Assembly (NCBI GenBank): GCA_026391805.1
Contig: JAPLDJ010000015.1
Coordinates: forward strand, 499,474 to 540,297
DNA length: 40,824 nucleotides
Direction: 5' to 3'
DNA from: Bacteroidota bacterium
Lineage (GTDB): Bacteria; Bacteroidota; Bacteroidia; Bacteroidales; FEN-979
Positions 33,801 through 40,824 of this stretch are shown piece after piece. The notes under the pieces are model-generated. The model made no database searches and was not told the origin of the DNA. It saw only the letters and a list, made by a program, of their open reading frames with translations. A program made the position numbers and the translations under genes. The stretch's first letter is position 1; each line of letters opens with the position of its first letter.

Positions 33801-36800
33801 TATCACCGGGGTATATACCTTCCAGTATACCATCTCGGCCGGTAACGGCTGCCCGGGATCTTCCTCGACCACAACGGTCACAATTTCCGGACAACCTGCA
33901 CAAGCTGATGCAGGACCTGAACAAGTCCATTGCGGGGCGACCCAGTTCTTTCTTTCAGCCACTCCGAATCCAGTTCCCGGCGGACAGACCGGCACATGGT
34001 CACAGATCTATGGTCCCGGCGGCGGATCCTTCAGCGATGTTCATTCGCCCACTGCGACCTTCAACGGAGCCACAGCAGGGCTTTATGTATTTGTGTGGAC
34101 CATTAGTGAAGGAAGCTGCAGCAACGGGTCACAGATCCGTATCACGAATAACGCGCCTCCCACGACGGCCAATGCCGGTCCCGATCAGGATGTCTGCGGA
34201 TCGATAGCCACCATGGCAGCCAATGCACCCACAAACGGAACAGGGAACTGGTCGCAGATTAGCGGTCCCAACTCAGCGACATTCTCTTCACTGATCCTTC
34301 CCAATACGACTGTTACCGGACTTATTGAAGGGACCTATGTCTTTGCCTGGACCATTTCAAACGGAACCTGCCCGGCAAGCACGGATAATGTAACGATCAC
34401 CGTTCATAATAATCCAACGGTCGCAAACGCAGGCCCGGACCAGTCACTCTGCAGTCTTACCTCTGTGACACTTGCCGGGAATATCATCGCTTCGGGAAAC
34501 GGTTTGTGGACCCAGGCAGGCGGACCGGCAGCCACAATAAATAATCCGACGCAGAACAATACAACAGTTACACTTCCATTGCCAGGAGTGTCTCCTAACG
34601 TTTACACTTTTGTATGGACCTCGACCCTTGCCTGGACGTTACCGGCCGTTGGTTCCTGTTCAACATCCGATACCGTCGTGATCACGAATAATCCGGTGCC
34701 TACCGTATCAAACGCCGGTCCGAACCAGTCGATCTGTCTTTACAGTGCAGTTGTCATGGCAGCCAACACTCCGGTCGTCGGCACAGGTACCTGGACACAA
34801 ACGGGAGGACCGACCACGGTATCTTTCTCCAACATTAATTCCCCGACAACCTCCGTGAATGGAGTGGATGTGGGCACCTATACTTGCCGCTGGACGATCT
34901 CAAATACAATCTGTCCGGATAGTTACAGCGATGTCCAGGTCACGATGAATCCGCAACCGACAATTGCCATTGCAGGTCCCAACCAATCGCTTTGCAATAC
35001 CACCGTTGCTACCATGGCAGGCAACACTCCTGATCCCGGTCACGGAACCGGAACCTGGAGCCAGATAAGCGGTCCTGCCACGGTTACCTTTACCAATCCG
35101 AACAGCCCGACAACTGCAGTTACGGGTATTACAAGCGCCGGAAGTTATGTGTTCCAATGGGAGATAGCCACGAGTGCAGCATGTACTTCTAATGACCAGA
35201 TGACGGTTCTCAAGAATGCCGATATTTCGATTGTCGGACCAAGTGATGCTACCATATGTAACGGTGGTACTGCTGCGCTTTCCGTAACGGTGAGCGGAGG
35301 AGTTTCTCCATACACCTATCAGTGGCAACAGAGCAATGACGGCATTTCAGGGTGGATCAGCGTAACAGGAGGCAGCGGAGCTACAAGCAGCTCTTACACG
35401 ACTGCTGTGCTGGCTTCGGATCTCTATTACCGATGCCAGGTGACTTGTTCCTGCGGAAACATGACGTCCGGAGTTGCCCACGTAACGGTGGTTCCGGATC
35501 CTTCCATCACGGTCAATCCTGTAGGATCAACCATCTGCAGTAACACAACCTGGGCCATGAGTGTGACGGCATCAGGAGGAACACCTTCGCTGAATTACCA
35601 ATGGCAGCGCAGCACAACCGGTTGCGGAGGTTCCTGGACAAACATTGGCGCGAACAGCCCCAACTATACCACTGCGGCACTGACCCAGACGACCTATTAC
35701 CGGGTCATTGTATCAGCGACCGGAAACGGATGCAACAACGCGACCTCAACCTGTGCAACGGTTTATGTACCTCGCATAACGACTTCGCCATCATCGGGTA
35801 CGATCTGTACCGGAGGAAACTTCACGATGAATGTAGTAGTTGATGGAGGGAGCGCCACGCTTGCCTACCAGTGGCAATCAAGTCCCGATAATCTCACATG
35901 GGGTAATGTGACCGGTGGTACGGGTGCAAATACCGCCACTTACACCACAGACGTCCTTACATCAACAACCTATTATAAATGTATAGTTACCGTTACGTCG
36001 CCGAATTGTGCCGACCTTGTTTCTTCCACAGCAACGGTTACAATTGTGGGTGATCCGAACATTACGTTACAACCTGCCGGAAATACAATCTGTAACGGTG
36101 GGACAAGCACACTCTCTGTGACAGCTACCGGCGGGACTCCTACGCTACTTTATCAATGGCAATATTCGCTCTCAAATTCTCCTTACAGCTGGAGCAATGT
36201 ATCGGGAGGAAGTGGTGGAACCACGAATACCTACACGACCCCTGCTCTTGCTGTAACCACTTATTACAGGGTATTGATTACGGCCGCCGGGAGTGGCTGT
36301 GATCCCACTGCTACAACCCCTGCTACAGTCACGGTTGTTCCTGACCCGACCATCGATATCCAGCCGACTGATGCCACCATCTGCAGCGGAACTACAACCA
36401 CGATTACCGTCAGTGCCAGCGGGGGAACGCCATCGCTGAATTACCAATGGCAATATTCGCTCTCAAATTCTCCGTACAGCTGGAACAATGTATCGGGCGG
36501 AAGCGGCGGAACAACCAATGCATATACCACACCGTCACTCGCCTCAACAACCTATTACAGGGTGCAGATCTCGGCCACCGGCAATGGTTGTGATCCTATA
36601 AATTCAAACCCGGTTGCAGTTCACATCCCGCACATTACAACCCAGCCAGTCAACGCAACTGTTTGCGACGGCGGGACTCAGGTACTGACCGTCGCAGCCG
36701 GGTCAGATGGCGGCACAGCCACTTTTGCCTATCAATGGCAGGTTTCGGCTGTGGATTGCTCGATCGGGTTCTTTGACATCCCCTTAGCCACAACTCCCAG

Positions 36801-39800
36801 CTATACAACCCCGGTTCTTACAGGCAACAGGTTCTACAAGTGTGTCATTACGGTTTCGACTCCCAGTTGTTCAAACCTTATTTCCAATTGCGCTTCAGTC
36901 ACGGTTGTTCCTGATCCCTATATTACCGGACAACCATCGGGCGGGAGCATCTGCTCCGGATCAACCTTTAACATGACCGTTACGGCCAGCGGCGGAACGC
37001 CATCCCTCACTTATCAGTGGCAAAGCTCAGGCGCATTGGCCGGTCCTTACAGCAATGTCGTGGGAGGTTCAGGTGCCAATACGTCAAGCTATACAACACC
37101 GGCACTGGCCGCAACAACTTATTACCAGGTCATTGTATCAGCAGCCGGAAACGGATGCGGTACGGCCACTTCAGTTCCCGTTACCGTCAGCGTCAGCCAG
37201 AATGCCACGGCCAATGCAGGAGGTAACAGCACGATCTGCAGTACCGGTACTTATACCATCGCAGGTTCTTCTGCAACTAATTTCACCTCTCTTCTCTGGA
37301 CCACATCCGGAACAGGAACCTTTAATAACCCGACGGCTCTGCATCCCATCTACTCGCCAAGTGCAGCAGATATCACGGCGGGTACTGTCTCACTCACATT
37401 AACCGCATATGCGACTTCACCCTGTTCCAATGCATCGAACAGCATGACGCTTACCATAAATATTGCTCCGGTATCAAATGCCGGACCCGCACAGACGTTC
37501 TGTTCCAATATCACATCAGCTACAATGGCCGCCAACAATCCGGCGCCCGGAACAGGATTATGGTCAAAAGTCAGTGGTCCCGGTTCCCCGACGATTACCA
37601 CCCCGGCATCACCGACTACCACAATAACGGGACTTGGAATAGGGGCAAGTGTATTCCGTTGGACGGTTTCCAACGGAGTATGCGCTCCGGCAGTTTCCGA
37701 TGTCACAATCACACGGCAGGTTTGTGTTCCTGTTGCCGTTGACGATTATGCAACAACCCCGGAAGACACACCTGTTAGCGGAAACGTTCTTACGAACGAT
37801 TCCGATCCGAACGGATTAACACTCAGTGTTACCCAGTTTGTAGTTAACGGGACAACCTATGCGGCCGGCACCACTGCAACCATTCCGGGTGTTGGAACAC
37901 TTGTAATCAATTCAAACGGCACTTGGACCTTTACACCTGCATTAAACTATAACGGACCAGTACCTGCTGCCACATACACCATTACAAACGGTTCGAATAC
38001 AGCATCAGCAAATCTTTACATCACAATAACCCCGGTAAACGATCCTCCGGTAGCTGTTGTGGATTATTTTACTACCCCGGAAGATACCCCAGTGTCGGGC
38101 AGTGTCACCGGGAATGACTATGATGTGGATGGGAACCTGAACCCCAACGGCTATTCACTGGTCACGGGTCCTGCCCATGGAACAGTTTCTTTCAACAGCA
38201 ACGGATCCTTTACGTACACACCGTCATTGAATTACAACGGACAGGATTCGTTTATTTATTCTGTTTGCGATCTGGGCACGCCGGTATACTGCGATACTGC
38301 GATCGTCCATATTACAATACCTGCAGTAAATGATCCTCCTGTTGCCAATAATGATTATGCAACGACACCGGAAGACACCCCGGTAACCATTAGTATTTTA
38401 AGCAACGACATTGATGTTGACGGAAGCTTAAACCCGGCAACGATTGACCTTGATCCATCGACACCGGGTGTTCAGACAACATACACGGTACCCGGCCAGG
38501 GAACCTTCGTTGTGAACCCGGTAACGGGCATTGTAACCTTCACCCCGGTTCTGAACTTCAACGGAACGGTAACGCCCATTCCATACCAGGTATGCGACAA
38601 CGGAACACCGCTGCCATCACAGTGTGCCCAGGCGCTAATCCATGTTACGGTAACGCCAGTGAATGATCCTCCTGTTGCGAATGTCGATTATTATACGACG
38701 CCGGAAGACACCCCGGTTTCAGGCAATGTAACCGGGAATGATTCCGACATTGACGGTAACCTCAGTCCCAACGGATTTGCGCTGTATACACCACCAACCC
38801 ACGGAACGATTACTTTCAGCAACAACGGCAGCTTTACTTATACTCCTGCGCCCAATTACAACGGACCTGATTCTTTTATCTATTCAGCCTGTGATCTTGG
38901 AATGCCGATCTTATGTGATACAGCAATTGTTTACATAAACATAACGCCGGTGAACGATCCTCCTGTTGCCAATGATGATTATGCAACGACACCGGAAGAC
39001 ACCCCGGTAACCATTAATATTTTAAGCAACGACATTGATGTTGACGGAAGCTTAAACCCGGCAACGATTGACCTTGATCCATCGACACCGGGTATTCAGA
39101 CAACATACACGGTACCCGGCCAAGGAACCTTTGTTGTGAATCCTGTGACCGGTATTGTGACCTTCACGCCGGTTCTGAACTTCAACGGAACGGTAACGCC
39201 CATTCCATACCAGGTATGCGACAACGGAACTCCACTGCCGTCGCAGTGTGCACAGGCTGTAATACATGTTACAGTTACCCCGGTGAATGATCCTCCTATC
39301 GTCACAGGAAAAACAGTTACCACTCCGGAAGACACCCCGATTATTATCTGCAGTACGATCAGTGATGTTGACCCAGGTTCGACTTTCACAGCAGTGATGT
39401 GCGGCAATCCATCAAGCGGAACGGTAAGTGCGCCTGTAGTTACAGGCAACCAGGTATGTGTGACCTACACGCCAAACCCGAATTACAACGGCACGGACAA
39501 CTTCTGCATCCAGGTATGCGATAACGGCTCGCCAGTGTTATGCGACACAGCCCAGTACACGGTGAATGTTACACCGGTGAACGATCCGCCGGTTGCCAAT
39601 GATGATTACAAAACGACGAATGAGGACACCCCTGTTATTATTTTAATCCTCAGTAACGATAGTGACATTGACGGTCCGCTGGATCCGTCATCAATCGATC
39701 TTGACCCGTATTCCCCGGGTATCCAGACCAGCTTCACAGTACCCGGCCAGGGCACCTTCCAGATCGCTGGAACCGGAGTAATACTCTTCACCCCGGATAT

Positions 39801-40824
39801 GAACTTCAACGGCACGGTATTTCCGGTCACCTACCAGGTATGCGACAACGGAATACCGCTTCCAGCGCTATGCGCCCTGGCAAATATTCGTGTAACGGTG
39901 CTCCCGGTGAACGATCCTCCGTCAGTAACAGGAAAAACAGTCTCTACACCGGAAGACACCCCGATTGTCATCTGCAGCACGATCAGCGATGTGGATGCGG
40001 GCTCGACATTTACAGCCAGTATTTGCGGGAACGCTTCGAACGGAGTCCTCGGACCACCGATCGTAACAGGCAACCAGGTATGTGTTACCTACACGCCAAA
40101 CCCGAATTACAACGGCACGGACAACTTCTGCATCCAGGTATGCGACAACGGCTCACCGGTGCTTTGTGATACGGCTCTTTACACGGTTACCGTAAGCGCG
40201 GTCAACGACCCGCCGATAGCAAATGATGATAATGCAACGACGAATGAGGACACCCCGGTAACGATCAACATCCTGTCAAACGACAGTGATATCGACGGCG
40301 TACTGGATCCTGCAACGATCGATCTTGATCCTTTGACACCGGGAGTGCAGACTACATACACTGTACCCGGCCAGGGCACCTTCGTGGTGAATCCGATAAC
40401 GGGCATTGTGACTTTCACCCCGGTACTGAACTTCAACGGAACGGTAACGCCCATTCCATACCAGGTATGCGACAACGGAACTCCACTGCCGTCGCAGTGT
40501 GCACAGGCTGTAATACATGTTACAGTCACCCCGGTGAATGATCCTCCTATCGTCACAGGAAAAACAGTTACCACTCCGGAAGACACCCCGATTATTATCT
40601 GCAGTACGATCAGTGATGTTGACCCAGGTTCGACTTTCACAGCAGTGATGTGCGGCAATCCTTCAAGCGGAACAGTTAGTGCGCCGGTTGTAACAGGCAA
40701 CCAGGTTTGTGTGACCTACACGCCGAACCCGAACTTCAACGGAACTGACAACTTCTGCATCGAGGTATGCGACAACGGATCACCCGTGCTTTGCGATACG
40801 GCTCATTATACAGTTATTGTGACG
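30835..40824 (+). CDS. Giant exported repeat protein (adhesin-like), 5' part
   Basis: An open frame of 3330 codons from ATG at 30835 to the window end with no stop, so the protein is longer than this. A long signal peptide (basic n-region, hydrophobic core about residues 19-33, cleavage near VQGQ) is followed by three repeat classes: about 16 PKD-like units opened by NAGPDQTLC (residues about 40-1460); seven Ig-like units with TICNGGT and YQWQ (about 1463-2120); two more PKD-like units; then ten cadherin-like (tandem-95 type) units with TPEDTPV and NDxDxDG, the last a possible calcium site (from about 2299). Cys pairs recur in each class. Such proteins are usually surface adhesins or matrix proteins exported by type IX secretion; the sorting domain would be beyond the window. 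Confidence 0.93.
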   Translation, partial: MKTALLVSHSEKKQFSRSVVVTIALVISMIMNLSKVQGQNCTVNAGVDQTICVNSQLVLYGQTSGLFQGTGNITWSQFSGPSVTITNPHSLTTTVTGYVANQVYRFILSAKCLDGSLVTDLVKYTVTPITTASAGPDQTLCPGTGTLAANTPGAGETGTWTVLTGTGVAVTSIHSPTSTITVSSTGSATVTLRWTIQGPVGPPQCESYDDVIISNQGGVSPVTAGTNQTLSNCYSSTTSTGLNASFGGNGINGQQGTWSVVSGPNIPSFANIHQNNTTVSNLIQGTYVLRWTVAGPCVSGTATMTIIVPAPTANVTGATVTSQSFCDGRTSFILSGNFPLYSGETVLWTQTSGPAATIASPNSPITSVTVPAGSGTYTFLYTISNPVTLCSSSATSTISFSTPPSLTLTAGSFLTLACGDSTATISYTQSGSGTVQWSIISGPATPFYPTYPTSYQNSAASPEVIPHLSKAGTYLIRFRKSPGVGSSCSTVFADINVIVSMPPTASNAGTAQLLACNIFSTSLAGNVPFVGTGHWTQVSGPNTAVITNIYFNTSPVSGLINGVYVFRWLISGGPMCPSSQSDTRVIVASINPTTANAGPDQTVCYATPLILQGNSTILNEVGTWTVTPTGPVFSDVHNPHAVVTGLLASTVYTFTWTIVNACSSSSDAAVITTSGTQGPIQSNAGPDQCLASGTTTMTMAGNNPSPGTGTWVRLTGPNNPTITNASLYNTTVTGLINGTYTFQWSISYNSCSVSRDTMKVTISAPATIANAGGDKTVCGTSVTLTANTPVVGTGMWTQQVGNAGAVIVSPTSPTTNITGLIDGVYVFRWTITNDACTSNYSDATVYVSTPPSAAVAGPDQTLCGPTSTTMAATTPLNGTGNWMLVSGPNSPVIGNFFSSTTTVSGMITGPYLFRWTVTGGPYCPPNTSTMSITVMENANAGSSQSYCSVTAVNLAGNTASTGTWTQVGTTPNVATITTTGSNTATASGLITGVYTFQYTISAGNGCPGSSSTTTVTISGQPAQADAGPEQVHCGATQFFLSATPNPVPGGQTGTWSQIYGPGGGSFSDVHSPTATFNGATAGLYVFVWTISEGSCSNGSQIRITNNAPPTTANAGPDQDVCGSIATMAANAPTNGTGNWSQISGPNSATFSSLILPNTTVTGLIEGTYVFAWTISNGTCPASTDNVTITVHNNPTVANAGPDQSLCSLTSVTLAGNIIASGNGLWTQAGGPAATINNPTQNNTTVTLPLPGVSPNVYTFVWTSTLAWTLPAVGSCSTSDTVVITNNPVPTVSNAGPNQSICLYSAVVMAANTPVVGTGTWTQTGGPTTVSFSNINSPTTSVNGVDVGTYTCRWTISNTICPDSYSDVQVTMNPQPTIAIAGPNQSLCNTTVATMAGNTPDPGHGTGTWSQISGPATVTFTNPNSPTTAVTGITSAGSYVFQWEIATSAACTSNDQMTVLKNADISIVGPSDATICNGGTAALSVTVSGGVSPYTYQWQQSNDGISGWISVTGGSGATSSSYTTAVLASDLYYRCQVTCSCGNMTSGVAHVTVVPDPSITVNPVGSTICSNTTWAMSVTASGGTPSLNYQWQRSTTGCGGSWTNIGANSPNYTTAALTQTTYYRVIVSATGNGCNNATSTCATVYVPRITTSPSSGTICTGGNFTMNVVVDGGSATLAYQWQSSPDNLTWGNVTGGTGANTATYTTDVLTSTTYYKCIVTVTSPNCADLVSSTATVTIVGDPNITLQPAGNTICNGGTSTLSVTATGGTPTLLYQWQYSLSNSPYSWSNVSGGSGGTTNTYTTPALAVTTYYRVLITAAGSGCDPTATTPATVTVVPDPTIDIQPTDATICSGTTTTITVSASGGTPSLNYQWQYSLSNSPYSWNNVSGGSGGTTNAYTTPSLASTTYYRVQISATGNGCDPINSNPVAVHIPHITTQPVNATVCDGGTQVLTVAAGSDGGTATFAYQWQVSAVDCSIGFFDIPLATTPSYTTPVLTGNRFYKCVITVSTPSCSNLISNCASVTVVPDPYITGQPSGGSICSGSTFNMTVTASGGTPSLTYQWQSSGALAGPYSNVVGGSGANTSSYTTPALAATTYYQVIVSAAGNGCGTATSVPVTVSVSQNATANAGGNSTICSTGTYTIAGSSATNFTSLLWTTSGTGTFNNPTALHPIYSPSAADITAGTVSLTLTAYATSPCSNASNSMTLTINIAPVSNAGPAQTFCSNITSATMAANNPAPGTGLWSKVSGPGSPTITTPASPTTTITGLGIGASVFRWTVSNGVCAPAVSDVTITRQVCVPVAVDDYATTPEDTPVSGNVLTNDSDPNGLTLSVTQFVVNGTTYAAGTTATIPGVGTLVINSNGTWTFTPALNYNGPVPAATYTITNGSNTASANLYITITPVNDPPVAVVDYFTTPEDTPVSGSVTGNDYDVDGNLNPNGYSLVTGPAHGTVSFNSNGSFTYTPSLNYNGQDSFIYSVCDLGTPVYCDTAIVHITIPAVNDPPVANNDYATTPEDTPVTISILSNDIDVDGSLNPATIDLDPSTPGVQTTYTVPGQGTFVVNPVTGIVTFTPVLNFNGTVTPIPYQVCDNGTPLPSQCAQALIHVTVTPVNDPPVANVDYYTTPEDTPVSGNVTGNDSDIDGNLSPNGFALYTPPTHGTITFSNNGSFTYTPAPNYNGPDSFIYSACDLGMPILCDTAIVYINITPVNDPPVANDDYATTPEDTPVTINILSNDIDVDGSLNPATIDLDPSTPGIQTTYTVPGQGTFVVNPVTGIVTFTPVLNFNGTVTPIPYQVCDNGTPLPSQCAQAVIHVTVTPVNDPPIVTGKTVTTPEDTPIIICSTISDVDPGSTFTAVMCGNPSSGTVSAPVVTGNQVCVTYTPNPNYNGTDNFCIQVCDNGSPVLCDTAQYTVNVTPVNDPPVANDDYKTTNEDTPVIILILSNDSDIDGPLDPSSIDLDPYSPGIQTSFTVPGQGTFQIAGTGVILFTPDMNFNGTVFPVTYQVCDNGIPLPALCALANIRVTVLPVNDPPSVTGKTVSTPEDTPIVICSTISDVDAGSTFTASICGNASNGVLGPPIVTGNQVCVTYTPNPNYNGTDNFCIQVCDNGSPVLCDTALYTVTVSAVNDPPIANDDNATTNEDTPVTINILSNDSDIDGVLDPATIDLDPLTPGVQTTYTVPGQGTFVVNPITGIVTFTPVLNFNGTVTPIPYQVCDNGTPLPSQCAQAVIHVTVTPVNDPPIVTGKTVTTPEDTPIIICSTISDVDPGSTFTAVMCGNPSSGTVSAPVVTGNQVCVTYTPNPNFNGTDNFCIEVCDNGSPVLCDTAHYTVIVT
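30949..35210 (+). repeat. PKD-like repeat array (about 16 units)
   Basis: Units of about 85 residues open with a variant of ANAGPDQTLC, continue with GTGTWTQVSGP, then TTVTGLxxGTYVFRWTIS and end near VTITV. They begin near 30949, 31226, 31495, 31777, 32041, 32343, 32611, 32874, 33135, 33391, 33640, 33900, 34165, 34420, 34700 and 34960. Sequence divergence among units is high, so this array is old. Confidence 0.8.
35221..37200 (+). repeat. Ig-like repeat array (seven units)
   Basis: Seven units of about 95 residues, opening with motifs such as ATICNGGT and containing SGGTPSLNYQWQ and TTYYRVxxSAxGNGC. They begin near 35221, 35500, 35770, 36055, 36350, 36630 and 36918. Units four and five share long near-identical DNA (around 36150-36240 and 36445-36530), a sign of local duplication or conversion. 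Confidence 0.78.
37729..40824 (+). repeat. Cadherin-like (tandem-95) repeat array, with near-identical DNA copies
   Basis: Ten units begin near 37729, 38041, 38336, 38665, 38956, 39292, 39585, 39915, 40206 and 40542; all share TPEDTPV or TNEDTPV. From the fifth on, two unit types alternate (ANDDYATT and TGKTVTTP), making a super-repeat of about 620-630 nt. DNA identity is striking: 39171-39412 matches 40422-40663 (offset 1251) with about two differences, and 38353-38510 matches 38977-39134 (offset 624) with about three. Confidence 0.85.

Noticed and set aside
39096-40700. Two long minus-strand ORFs (39096-39449 and 40179-40700) with near-identical products
   Set aside because: They lie antisense to identical repeat copies of the giant gene, so their likeness comes from the sense-strand duplication.
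1-40824. CRISPR arrays, tRNA or rRNA genes
   Set aside because: The short spacer repeats are contiguous, without unique spacers of 30-40 nt, and no cloverleaf or rRNA-like segment was noticed.

Overview
The window looks like chromosomal DNA of a member of the Bacteroidota, possibly an uncultured Bacteroidales or Sphingobacteriia-like lineage. The grounds are: many start regions carry the phylum's -7 box (TAnnTTTG), several with a TTG/TTTG box 19-21 nt upstream; Shine-Dalgarno sites are scarce; and the protein set is typical (DUF5916 outer-membrane protein, M13 lipoprotein peptidase, CusA/AcrB-type efflux operon, TPR-adenylate cyclase, giant surface protein with PKD-like and cadherin-like repeats). 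I saw no tRNA, rRNA, CRISPR array, transposase or phage gene.

Layout. Positions 39-14543 are all on the minus strand: MFS transporter, an EF-G paralogue, an ADP-ribosylglycohydrolase, a DEAD-box helicase with a DbpA-type RNA-binding tail and a structured mRNA leader, a complete tripartite RND efflux operon (adaptor, pump, TolC-like channel), and a membrane TPR-class III adenylate cyclase. Positions 14780-22246 are on the plus strand: a small membrane-anchored protein, then a tight three-gene set. The set encodes a membrane protein fused to a trypsin-like protease domain with a visible triad, an unrecognised exported protein with a possible beta-rich C-terminus, and a cytoplasmic patatin-like lipase. 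This set is the best candidate here for an undescribed system.

Positions 22426-30194 are mixed: a histone H1-like protein, a DUF2177 membrane protein, a YiiX-type hydrolase, a DUF4878-type lipoprotein, a DUF5916 protein, a tiny exported protein with four copies of an APVTPAEADF motif, a 67-residue unknown and an M13 peptidase. A 640-nt AT-rich spacer then leads to a giant exported repeat protein starting at 30835. It stays open to the end of the window (3330 codons, no stop). It is built from three successive repeat classes, and in the last class neighbouring copies are nearly identical at DNA level.

An unexplained large-scale pattern is that many intergenic spacers carry their own short direct or inverted repeat family (units such as TTCACCAGT, AATCTGTG, TTTCGC, ATAAGACATTAG, CGCAGAGTTA, GCGCAAA, TAATTCATCATTC), mostly at 3' ends of genes. 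In one case the repeat supplies the last codons of a protein.
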